In this document: positions 48,749 through 62,200 of the stretch, in pieces | Layout: each line of letters opens with the position of its first letter | Position numbering within the stretch: position 1 is the stretch's first letter | DNA from: Actinostola sp. cb2023 | Taxonomy: Eukaryota > Cnidaria > Anthozoa > Actiniaria > Actinostolidae | Assembly: GCA_033675265.1 (NCBI GenBank) | Contig: JAUJYZ010000059.1 | Location: forward strand, 124,001-188,000 | Length of the DNA: 64,000 nucleotides | Direction: 5' to 3' | Made by a program: the position numbers and the translations under genes | The notes under the pieces: generated by a model | Databases searched by the model: none | The model's input: the letters and a program-made list of their open reading frames with translations, nothing else | What the model was told of the DNA's origin: nothing

Positions 48749-49881
48749 TCAATTATTATTTTTATTTCAATTTTTCTAGATAGGTGTCTCCAATTAGCAT
48801 TAATGTAAGCTAACTAATTAAGACATTATTATTATTATCTGCAAACTTTCTGCTTACATTAATATGTTGAATAAAGTCATCTGTGCAACTGAATGGGGAT
48901 ATTCCTCAATGAGTTCAAACTTGTTCTCTGCTTTTCACTGCTATAAATACATGCAGTCATTTATTTTCCTTTAATTTGAGTTCCAAGTCATCCTTGGCGA
49001 CCCAGAGTGTTTGTGCATCCAAGGATGTTCTTAGTTCAGAATGTCTTCATTGCATCATGTATGGAAACTACCGATTATAGAACCTATGCATAATTCCGTG
49101 CCTTTAAAATAGACAAACTAAAACCTTTAAAGTACAAAATGCTTCAGTCATCGGAAAGAGACACTTCAAAATACACAAAATTGGTAAGTTGGGTTGTTAT
49201 AGACCTAATATTCAAGAAGTTATTACGTCAGATCAAAAACAGAGTCGTTTTGTATGTGTTTATCAACCGAGGCCTTTAGAGCCTCGTTTTCATGTTTTTC
49301 ACACTATAAAGTACTCATAACTTCGCAGGAATGTAATATTTCACCTTCAAACTCACAGACTAACTTTCTTGGAGTATTTGGGTGTTTCTTGGTGCTACAG
49401 TCTGCATTGTATTCTTGGTTAGGTTTCTTTGTATGCAAGGTATTGTTTTGGTTCAAGTTCATTCTTCTCGTTCTTTGTGTTCATTGTCTAACGTCATCTG
49501 GTGTACGTTCTGCAACACCAAGAAACCTCCGAGTACTTGCTATCATTTTGAACCATTTTGCTACTACTTATTATTATTGAAACATAAATGCTCAACTATT
49601 ATGCTAATTAGCAGTGGCCATTTTTGCATAAGGTCTACTTTTCCAAAATAAATAATAATGAAAAAATGGTAGAATGATTGAAATGAATTCACGTATAGAA
49701 TTGAACAAGAAAATAAGAAGACTAGAAATGTTTTATATTAAAAAAAGCCTTTCTACTGATTATATGGTCTCACCTCGCATCTGTTTTTAGTTCTGTCACG
49801 TAACGCTCTCGTGTGGAGCGAGACGACACTAAGAATGGCTGTGAAGGAGACTACTGATCATAAAGATCCCAAAGAAACTTC

Positions 49882-50052
49882 AACTGGAGCTCGGGTTCCA
49901 GGGCCGTACACAGCACAGGGGGGGCGGGGGGGTGGGGGACAGTTGTTCCCCTAGCAAAGCGAAAAAGATACCAAAAATTACATCAAAGAACTGTACTATT
50001 TATTTATTTTTGTTGTTGTTAAAAACGTACTGCCCCCCTTGGATTATGGGTT
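49882..50052. repeat. G-run element related to 10179-10288
   Basis: CAGGGCCGTACACAGCACAG, a G-run, CCCCTAGCAAAGCG, and later CCCCCCTTGGATTATGGGTT. The right part inverted resembles the left end of the 10179 element (ACATAACCCAAAATTCAAGG). It ends about 240 bp before the CLIP start codon, within or near the promoter. Confidence 0.6.
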
Positions 50053-50295
50053 GTGGTGTCTATTTATAGAAATTTGAGAAGTTGACCAAACTTGTGAAGT
50101 GACGAGAGACTGGGACTGAGTAAGACGCCATATTGAATTGCGAGGGGGTTGTAGCAATGAGGTCGAAAACGCCGTCGCTCTGTGTGAATTTTCCAAGTCT
50201 CTCCAACGAGTTACGGGAAGCGTTTTTAGGCTAAATGTTTCTTAACTAACGGTATCATCCCTCGAGAACTCTAAACATCTTGTCGTGTCGATAAA

Positions 50296-53200
50296 ATGAG
50301 TCACATTCCACAAGCAAAAACCGGGCTCAGCCTCAAGCCAACGAACAAGATCCTCAAACCGATTCAAGGCGGCGGAGGAACGGCTACTTCGCCATCAAAC
50401 TCCACCGCTGGAGTCGTTAAACCTCGAGGAACACCAGCAGCAAAGCCAGCCGCTACCCCAGGGACGAGTAAAACGCCGCCATCGGGAGGGAAATCTGCCG
50501 GTGCTGGCAGTGTTGTCAAACCAAGGGGGTCAACGAGTACGACGGGAGCGATGGTTAGTCCCCGTGGATCGGTGTTTCTCGGTGGTACTAGCGCCACGCC
50601 GAATCCACAACAACAACAACCCAAATTCTCAAGAGAAAACTCAGCAACTCGCCTTCAGTATCGAAGAGAAGGATCCAGTTCTAGCCTTCACAGTACTGGC
50701 TCGGAATCGGCGGGTTCGATCGTTCGAAGACGTGGCTCGTCGCAAAGTCAACAAGGAGCCACTTCGGCGGCGGATTTGAAAAAGTTCTTTTCCATCGGCG
50801 ATCGTGTTCTAGTGAGTGGCGCTAAACCTGGCGCCATTGCTTTCATCGGAGATGCGCAATTTGCCAAGGGTGACTGGGCTGGTGTGATTCTGGACGAACC
50901 GACTGGTAAAAACAGCGGTACCGTCGCCGGGGTTCGGTACTTCGATTGTAAACCTTTACACGGAGTGTTTACCAAGCTGGAAAAGATCACCAAAATCAAT
51001 AAAGTCAGCGAGACTCTTCATAGCGAAGGCCCGAGCACTGCTCTAGAGATTGGCGATCGAGTTGTGGTTAGTAATACTAAGATCGGGACCGTCAGATACG
51101 TTGGGACGACGGGGTTTGCGAAGGGCGACTGGGCAGGCATAGAGTTGGACGAACCGCTTGGGAAAAACGACGGCGCCGTGGCGGGAACAAGGTACGTTTA
51201 ATCAGAGTACATTAATTTATACACATGTACATGTATCATTAGATATGTTTGTCAGTACTGTTTGTGAGGTAATCCATTTGGCGTGGTATTTAGCATTTAT
51301 TAACCCCCCTATGTCTTGACGATTTTGTTATTTGAACCATGATGCGAACACCATGTACCACTTGATATATTACAATCAACAAATCGTTTACATTGTAATA
51401 CTGCATTAAGGATTTAAGCCTAGATTTTCTAAATTGTGAGATCTGTAAGCCTTTGCTGGTTAAATCCATGTTCAAAGTACTGCAGCTTTGATCTCTTCTC
51501 GTTTATGCAAAATATTGGCTCTAGTACATGTAAATTATTGATTGTGCAAGACTTATATGTACATGTCGAATATTAATATTTGTCTTGGTAATATTCGAAT
51601 CCATGCCTCAAAATTGGACCCCTTCGCTCTAATTGTAACATCATTAGTTATACTCTTCTGTAGAGGAAACTCAACCTTCTCATCGTTTGGAATATAAAAC
51701 TTCAAAGTCTATCAACTAGGAGGGTGTTACCATTTACATTACAATGATATATTGTTGGCATTGTGCTCTGTTGTGTTTACTTGCTTGTTTGTCATCAGGG
51801 CTGTCATTCCTGATGGTCTTGCAGTCACAATTATTGATTTATTAACCCCACTTGCACCTTTAGTATTCTAGGATTATTACTGATACTATAGATATGGGTG
51901 GACAAGGTTTGATTGGTATAATTTTCGCTATAAATTATTAATGCACTCGTCTATTTTGTGCATGGTTTTGAACCACTATCTTCTGTTTTGTAAATACCAA
52001 ACCACCAACTACATCATGTTTAGTCAGTTTGACAATGATAAAACTGTAATTACAAAACGTGCTATAAAAACAATATATTTCCTTCCATTGAAGTTTTCGA
52101 AATTATACCTTTGTCGCGTTAAAAAATATTCCAGGTTAAGTCCATTGTTTTTAATCAGTGTTTAGTTTTTGTTGAAGTGATGTTTTATCACTACTTTACA
52201 TGACACAGAGTACATGAGAACCTATTATTATCTATCCCAACGTCCTCATTAGTCCACTTGAAAGACTACAGTAGATTACTAAACAATAAGTAATAATATT
52301 ACATGTAATCACTGATGCGGTTCACATGAACATACATTGTATCCTAGCAGTGACGTCTTTCCTTTTTCCATTTCGCTATCAGTTTCTGGATTTAAAGGCG
52401 ATTGTGCCGAGAGCTTTATCATGTCAATAATAATTGTGGACCATCAATAAAGTTTGTTGGTCAAATCCTGAACAAGTAGCAAAGATAATGATGATTGTTA
52501 TTGTATTTTGGTGGTAGTCTGGTTGGTTTAGATAAGATCATTAAGTGGTTTATTCGGAAAGAATTCAAATAACAATACTGGAACTGAATAATGGATTTCA
52601 GTTATTAATAACAAAGCCACACCCACAGAGATTGCTACTCAGCGACATTATTTAGTCACTGATAATAACAATGCTTGTTAAACTGTAATATTGAACCATA
52701 TTATTTTGTCGTGCATTTTTAACATGAGCCTCTGACTCAGACATACGTGGTGACCTATAGTAAGGAATCTAGAATTCTGTTTTAGGCCCACCTCAGATTC
52801 ATTAGATTCATGTGTGAATGTAATGCATTTGGAATTTGATTAAATAAAAATAAAATAAATAAATAAGTAAGTGCAACCTTATCCCACATTTCGATGGTAA
52901 CTAAATGCTGTGTTTGGCCAATCTATAGATCCTTCTGAAGGGGAGGGGAGTACTTCATTAAATTCCGGCTATGATATGCTATTGAGCTCTCGATACCATG
53001 ACTGGTTCAGACCAGAATACATGTAATCTAATACCCTGATTTCCAGATTTTTGTGTAGCTTATTGATGCACAGAAGATGTCAAAATGTGGTGAGAACAAC
53101 AGTCATGCCACTCAACTTCATCGCATGGCGTACTTTTTTGTTCTCTTGTCACATTTTGACATCATATGTGCATCTACATTGTATAAGAGTACAGTTGCAC

Positions 53201-56200
53201 AGGATAATGGAATCTATTTGTTAAATAATATGATTGGTACCAAAATGTTATGCAAAAAGAGCCCAGACAACAGAAATTCAATATTGACATTTTTTGAATA
53301 ATAATTTGATAGACTAAAATATTTAAAACTTCAATCTAGAATGCCTTTACTTGGCAAATGAAGTGAGAATTTGAGGCTTGTGCCACGATTTCTCAATTCT
53401 TTATAATAAAAACTACAGGTGATTGCCTAACTTAATTTGAGATGGAGTTTGAATACACCTTGATGTTCAGAGATAATTATTTTGGTCTAAATGAAAAAGG
53501 AAATTACGTAATATGAAGTCTGCCCTTTTTGCACAATGCAATTTATATAGTACAGTGGAACCCGGCCTTACGGACACCCGGTTAATACAGACACCCGATT
53601 ATTACGGACATGTTGGTTTGTCCCGGCCGAAACTCATACAAATGTCTATAAAATATACCCGATTAATACGGACACCGGATAATACGGACACTTTTTCCTG
53701 TCCTAATATGCTCATTTTCATACAAAGCCTACCCGGTTAATACGGACACTTTATTTTCTCAAATCAACGACAATGTGTAAATTGATCACTTTTTAATTAA
53801 AATTACGCACGTTCCGTGCTTTCTCACGTTCAACTTGTAAACTCATCGCTAATTACGTGCATTCAGAGTTTCCCCACTAAAAATAAACAGATCAAGAGTG
53901 GCATGCAGTTATTGTTTCCGCTAAAAATGTAGGTGACGTAAATTGGCCGACCCGGTTTATACGGACACCTGGTTAATACGGACACTGCGTCCCGTCCCGA
54001 TGGTGTCCGTATTAACCAGGTTTCACTGTATGTTAGTTCATGTATCTAGAATGATCTGTAAATTATTTCAACTTTCAAAAATTATTCCTTAATTTGGAGC
54101 CTTTTCTTCCAGGTATTTCCGTTGCCAGCAAGAGTATGGACTCTTTGCCCCTATTCACAAAGTTATCAAAACTGGCAAAAAAGAAAGTACAAAACTTCTC
54201 ACCTCACCACCGCCGATGCCACCGCAACTATCAGAAACATCAATTAACTCATTATCTAACTCAGTACCCAAGACTAGTAGAGAAAACTCGATTAGTTCTC
54301 CAGAACTAACGCCATTATTACTGAGCAGTGCATCAACGTTGGTACAGAAGGTACATATCGGTGCTTTGTACAGTAGAACCTCTCTATCGTGAACAAGATA
54401 TGTAGGTTGTTGTTGTAACTGTGGTTCGAAATAGCTACTACAATGTACAATAGGTCCAAAACCAAGTACATGTACAGGCTGTAGCTGCCAGTTTTTGAGT
54501 GGTCCGGTCAGCTTTTGAGTGGCCCGGTTTTCAAACTTTGTTTTTCATAAAAAATATCCGAATAATTAAAAATGTAAATAAATTGAAACTGTTTGATTCG
54601 AAAAGTGGTCCGGTTTGAAACCGGATCAACTGTACTGGCGGCTACTAATAGACAATTCTGAGACCAAGATAGTAGAGGTTCTGCTGCAAGAAGACTATTG
54701 ATAGATGTAATTTACATGTATATCAACGACTTGAGATTGCTTCGTCCCATTTCAGACCATGTGACCATTCCCTTGAGAATCATTTATTTTCTTTCTTGTT
54801 AACACATGAACAAATGAAATACTTTGAACAGAACATTAATCCCAACAGGCTTTTCTAGCTTGAAATGGGAAAACATTGAGGCAAGCTAAAGAGGTCTATT
54901 CAGTATGCAGTATTCGGCATTCAAAAGACAACATTTTTTGAAATTATCGTATGCATACTAGTTGTCAGATAACACATCTGCCTATTTGAATGTCATCCAC
55001 ATCTGAACAGAAGCAGCAAATCAATTACAGTTGTTCACAGTTTTATGGTACCGACTGTAAGATGAAGACGAGAGCTGATAATTCCTCTGATCTATTTTGA
55101 CTCCACAAGTCATGTATAATTTCCAGATTGATAATTTTCATGAAAAAAATGCTCAATTCTGATTGGCTAAGAGCAGTGCAGTTGAAAAGTGCAAATTATT
55201 ATTTTTTTGCATGAATATTATTAATTGGTAATCATACGATTTCTCATTCAATTTGGAAAAATTTGCACTCGTGTGTTTTTCAAAGAGCTCAAATTGCACT
55301 CACCCTACGGGCTCGAAAAACACACTCCTGCAAATTATTTCCAAATTGAACTCGAAACCGTATGATTACCTCTACAAACTCAATGATTCCTGTATTTTGG
55401 CACTACACACCTTGATAGACTTGTAATAGTATTGTGATATATCAGGTTGAAGAAACTGGTGACATCTCTCAAGTTTCTCCTGCCAAAACACCGTCGGCTC
55501 ATGTCAGTCTGCAAGTGGTCGCATTGCAGGTAAGTTTGCAACTTGATATCTTGCACATGTTTTCTTGTTTTCAATCTTGTTTTCAATTCCGTTTGTTTTC
55601 AATTTGTTCTCCATATAAGAAGTAAACAGTTCAAAAGACAATCTTTAACCCTTTGGTGCCTGCCTCTAAAATGACCATTTCAGGTGTAATTCAGATGAAA
55701 AAATATAACTCTCCATCTTTTTAGTCAATTTGGCCATACTATATCTCATTTTAAAGCTAAATAACTGAATAATATATACATATTATAATCTGCATGGTAT
55801 TCGTAATTTATTTATTATTACTGGTTATTAATAACTAGAATCACATCCCGTAATACATGCGAAATCTGAATATAACTGAACATATCTTATAACATGCAGT
55901 GACATAATAAAAATGTTCAAAGCAAATTGGTAGCATATTATATAATGTATTTATTCTGAAAGTTTCAAACTAATATTATCAATACTTATTAAGTTATCGG
56001 TCATGAAACCCGATACAGCTCGAATGGCTATTTTACAAGAAAAATAATAAAGGTAGCTAAGTGTCTCATTGTGCTCTTTATATTATTGTGTCTAATGTTG
56101 TGTTATAAAAAAAACAACATATAGACATGACAGTATTCAAATACATCAAATTTATTGTAATTTGTAGCCGCTCCCTCCCGTTGACCACATTCTCTCTCCC

Positions 56201-59200
56201 TCCCCTCCCCTCCCCTCCCAAAAACTACAAGAATTAATTAATTTTTACAGTTGGTGGAAAATGGCATTGATCACAAAGTTAGCTGTTCAATATTGATTAA
56301 TCATGATGATAGTCCTTGCTATGCCAGATTTCAAAGCAATTTTTGTCAGCTGTACAGTGGAGATAAACTTGACACTGTGGCGCACTGCAATACGAAAGTA
56401 CCTTCAGCTCTTTCTTTGTTGTCTTGTAGCAGACCTTGCAATTTCTTTTAGTATTTCCAAATATAGGGATATGCAAAGTCTCATATGAGCCCAGTTCTTT
56501 CTTTGGAGGCTTGTGTACCGGTGGTTGATCATATTCTTGCAACCCAAGCAACTGGCGAACGAGCTCCTCTCTAAATTCAGCAATTGAGAATTTCCTATTC
56601 CTTTTTAGAGATTCATCTTCAGGATGTTCCATGCGATGCAATTGAAATAAAATATAACTGTTCACAACAGCAATGTCAATCATGTGGAAAAAAAGAACCT
56701 TCCACCATCTCATGCATTTTTGTAATGAGTTGTTCTTTGCAATCAATTGATCAGAACGATCTACGCCATTCATAAAATTATTGTAGCTGTCAATACTCTT
56801 GGGTTGTTTTATGTCATTGTGATTCTGCCATCTACCATTTTCCTTTATTTTTCGTGAAACTCTAACAAATTCATCAGCTCTTTCAATGGATGTTAGAATT
56901 GTGACTGGACGACTGTCCTTCCATTGCTGAGCAAGACATACACCATCTCTTGCCCATCTCATGCTTCCTCTTTCGACACGTCGTGCCCATTGCTTTCCAC
57001 CTTTCATGCTCTGTGGAAATCCTCTTCTGTTTTCTGCAGCTGTACCAGTTGCAGGGATACAATACTGAAATAAATCTTTGATCAACTTTACAGAAGTATA
57101 AAAATTGTCAAAATATAAGTGGTAGCCCTTGATTTGTCAATCCAGTAATAAGTTTTATAATGACGTCATATGCAAGACCATTCACACTGGGTACTTGTCC
57201 TGCTCTCCGTCCAACATAAACATCAAAGTCATATGTGTATCCATTAGCGCTGTCTGCCAGCACCCACAGTTTGATTCCCCATTTAGTTGGCTTATTTTTG
57301 ATGTACTGTCTTATTCCGGATCGATGTTTGGATTTTACCATGCGTTCGTCAATTGAAATATGTTGAAATGGCTGATACAGTGCTTTACACCTGTCTTTGA
57401 AGTGATCTGTAAATGCACTGACCTTGCGCAATTTGTCAGCAGGATTCTCTGTTAGTGGATCAACTACATGTAACATAGCCATCACAGCCTTGAACCGATC
57501 ACGACTCATCATAACTCTTGCCCACAGGCCATGGTACAATGTCTTTGTGCTCCAATATCTGTGAAATGAGCTTACATTCACCAGGCCACAGTATAAAATG
57601 AGGGCAATAAATTTATTTATTTCCTCAGGGGTTGTTTCTATCCAAGCTCCATGCTTGTCTGCATACGACTGCTTGTTTTGAATATTAGCCCATCCATAGG
57701 CATTGGTATGCTGGCAGATTTCATTGATAAGATCCATGGTAAAAAATAAATTAAAAAAATCAAGGGCTGTTTTCATTGCTTGTCTTATCAGTGGAACTTC
57801 CAAATGAAGGCCAGGTGGTCGTGTTGGGGTGAAAGCGGGAAGCTGGTTTGGCACATCAGGTATGTCATATCCCTCCACTGCCTGTTGGGTAGGAATATTT
57901 GGTTGAGGTACAACCCTACATCTACCCCGTACACCTCCTCCTCTAGCTCTCCCTCTAGCTCTCCCTCTAGCTCTTCCTCTAGCTCTTCCTCTCAGTCTCC
58001 CTCTCGTTCTAACTTGACTAGTAGTTTCTGCTGACGGTATTGGAAGTTCAGCATCACTTGAGTCCTCGTTGCTGTCTTCAGAAATACTAAATATCAAACA
58101 AAAAATAGCGAATGAGAACGCACACTGAAGATGAAAAACAGTAAATCAAACGAAAACGAAAACTATAATATTCTACACCGACACTTATGAGATGAATCGG
58201 TAAAGGAAAGACATAACAAGAGTTAAATCATTCAAAGCTGAGCAATATTATATAAATTTCGAGCGATAACAGACAAAATTATTCAACGGACCAACGCTGT
58301 GTATTGACAACAAGGTATCAGCTGACACTTTGCCGCGAAAAAATCATTTGATCAATAGCTCGAGAAAATGCTTCAAAAGAACACAGCAGAATGCTTCAAA
58401 TACACTCTATTCAATATATGACTTCTTTATGAGTTAATTTTTATTAATATAGCTGGCAAAACATTCTGAAAAAGGTTGTTTTTGGCATGTAATGCTAGGT
58501 CGAGTCACGGACACAAGGTTAGCGTCCCTCAAACTCACCTTGGTTCTGCTTCTTCATCGCTTTCTCCAAGTAATTCCCGGTCCAATTCAAACTCTTCTCC
58601 GCTCGAAATACCTCCAGCTTCGCTATCTACATCACTTTCCGAGTCACTATTCATATTAAAAATCATTTGTGCCACTTCTTCTCCTGAAAATCTTACATGT
58701 GGTCGCTTACTAGAAGACGCCATTTTGAATCTGTCTTCATGTGAAGCAAACACAGAGATATACAGGGTGGTACTTCTAGCCAATCAAAACCAGCGATTCT
58801 GAAAACTTGCCATATGATTGGCTGATGTACAATAATCATTGTTTTTGGTATGAAGCTCAAAATATAATTTCCATGGCAACCAAAACGTCATCGTTCCTGG
58901 AGGAACGATTTTCGAAGGGGCCGGCACCAAAGGGTTAAAGAAAACTTTCCAGCAAAAAATGTTTAATCTAGTATTTTAGCTGAAGTCAACCAAGACACCT
59001 GACCCCATTTGCACGAAAGGTGAATAGCGCTATCCACCGGATAAGTCCTATCCAACGGATAAAATGATGCAGTTATCCAATAAATTGTATCTGTTGGATA
59101 GGACTTATCTGGTGGATAGCGCTATTCACCTTTCATATAACTGGGGCCTGAAGTAGAATTTGCAAACTCACTCAATCATTGTTCTCAATAGAAGATGGCG

Positions 59201-62200
59201 AATTTCACTGAAGTACACTACCTGTCCTGGCTACTGTATATAATTATAATTAATTTCATTTTGAGTGTCAAAAATGTTGTAATAACTTGTACTCCTGTGC
59301 AAAGTTTTAGGCTGGGAATATTCTCACTGTTACATGATATGAATAGATTTGATGGTACTAATAATAATCTTTAATCTTTAAAGGAGGAAGTGCCAATCAT
59401 AATAATGTGGTTTCCGAGAGGTCCTCAAAATAATATATAAACTAGTTCCGAACACTATCCGAATTACTTACTGACGGACGGACGGACTTACACACTCGAT
59501 GGCATAGTGGCTACGTCTCCATAGAGACAGTAGCCACAAAAATTGACCCAATCCTAATGTTGCAACAGCATTGCTAATATTCAAGATGATGTCTTGTAGA
59601 ATATTTCATTCCTCTAATTGTCACAATGTTTTATTATTTTCATTATAGGAGGCTCTAGAGGACAGACTGACTCTAATTGTCACAATGTTTTATTATAGGA
59701 GGCTCTAGAGGACAGAGAAAGGCAAATACAAACCTTGCTCGAAGAGAGAGATTTTGAAAGAAATGAGGTGGCCAGTGCGACAAGCCAAGCATCAACGGTT
59801 CGTATACTAGCATGTGTAGACCAGATCCTGTCTTTTTAATACTGTTTTCTGTGTGCGTAGTTGGATGTACGTTTTAATGCCTTTATATTTCAGGCTGAAG
59901 AAGAGTTGGTAAATGTAACAAAGAAACATGAAAAAGCCATCGTTGAGAGCAACAAGAGCATAGACGCACTGAAGAGTTTGGTAGAATTAGCAGAGAAAGA
60001 TAAAGCAGAACTTAGTTTGCAAATAGAGGAGGAGAAAAGGTGGGGCATTTGGGACATTCTATCTCTTTTTTCGAAATAGTCAAATGTACATTGTAGATAA
60101 CCTTGTATAAGATTATTTGTTATCAATAATCTGCTTTATTTTGGTTGGTTTGTAGAAAAAATGAAGATCTTTTGTTTAAATTGGAAGAAGAAGAAATCAC
60201 TCTTGGTGATGAGCTTAAGGTAATAAATATTATTATTATTATTATTAAATTATTATTATCATCATTATTATTATTATTATCTTGAATTCTGTTTAGGTCC
60301 ACCTCAGATTCATTAGATTCACTGTGAATGTAATGTATTTGAAATTTGATTAAATAAAATAAATAAATAAATAAAATAATTTTATTATTCGTACTGGAGG
60401 AGAAGACTGATTGTATAAAAGTTCAGTTGACTCTGCTGGAAACCTTTGGGGCTACTCTTAGTGCAAACACAAGAGCTTTGTGTCATGTAAAAATGACCTG
60501 ATACTAAGCATAAACATAAGATATTGATATATGGTGGAGACTGTCCGAAATATCATCCAACGATAATCTCTAAACTTCTCGTTATTTTATTTATAACTAA
60601 GTTATTGGCCCCCAAAAAAACGTTTTTGCAAGATATTGAAACATGTTGTTCCTTGTGCTTGCTTACACTTGTGCTTATGCTTGCATGAAAACCATTTTCA
60701 CAGTGAAATAATGCAGCTTGTGCTTGCGTCGCTAGTGAAATCCAGAGTATTACAATGTGTGTCTATACAATTAATACAGTGCTGCAGTGGGCATTGAACA
60801 GAGGTGTCCCTCTTAGAGGGGTTTCAGGGTATTACAATGTGTGTCTATACAATTAATACAGTGCTGCAGTGGGCATTGAACAGAGGTGTCCCTCTTAGAG
60901 GGGTTTCAGGGTATTACAATGTGTGTCTATACAATTAATACAGTGCTGCAGTGGGCATTAAACAGAGGTGTCCCTCTTAGAGGGGTTTCTGTCCATTCCA
61001 GTTTTTGTTTTGGCCCTCGGGCCGAAACGTTACTGTATTTGGTTTCTCATTACCATAATACTACCAGCACTGCCTGTCAATTAGCTGTCATAGTTTTGGA
61101 TCACATCCAATCATATGTGGCTTTCTTATCATGTTACGAAAGAAAACTGATGATATGCAAATTACCGTGAGAACCGCTCTCTCTGATTGGTCCAAAACAG
61201 CACTTATATCTTTACGATCAAATTGCAGGCGTCGTTAGTTCTTTTCAACGTGTCGAATGGTGAACACTTTCACAAACGTATTCCAATATGATGTCTTTTC
61301 ACAAGTTTAACTTCAGTTACAAAAGGACAGGAAAACGAAGCATGCAAGAGAAATTGCATCAATAGAGCAGACTGTACATGACGCAAGAGAAAAATCCTAA
61401 ACCACTGACCAATGTAACTACATCACGTGATTAGTGGGGACAATTTTCCCATCACCCCTCCCCCAAACACGTCTACATTTTTATTTGCCAATGCAACCAA
61501 TAAATAACGCGGGGCCGAAACATCATTGCTTTTGAAGCAATAATTTATAGGCTTGTTGTATTTAAATCGTATTTATTTGTTGTATTGTTTCTTTTTGAGG
61601 GCTGTATTGTTAGATAACTGGAATTGGTTAATACATATTTTCCCTCGGTAAATAAAGTCATCAAATCAAGTCAAATTCATAAATGTTATACCAAGGACAA
61701 AGGAAAACTACATTTTACATCAATTATCACTCATACAGACTGAAGAAAACCAAATCAAAGAGCTGAAGCAAAAGCTACAAGAAAACCAACACTCATTATC
61801 ACGAATGAGTGATGAACTTGAGAAAACTAAGGTACCGTATGTGATATTTACTGCATGAGCGGCCGTGTTGTATCGGTAGATATAGATCCGAGCCGTTGGC
61901 GAGGATCTATATCTCCGATACAACACGGACGCGAATGCTGTAAATGGCTTCTAAACCTCCATCCCAATTTACCTTCATTTAAAACAGTATTACACGAAAT
62001 CTTAAGCAAATAACACAAGAAATTATTACAGAACTTTCTTGAAAAGGTACTTTTGACGTCACTGTCATGCGCAGGATACACCTAAACTCATCCCACATTG
62101 GAGAGAGCATTTTGTATTCGTAAGTAGGAAGCCGTAAGGATATTCTTAACTTGCTGTCGGTGCTATGCAAAGGTCAATGATACGAGTAAATGAGACCTTT

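Noticed and set aside
57780..58034. Ser/Pro-rich plus-strand frame
   Set aside because: Antisense of the Arg-Gly block of the piggyBac transposase.
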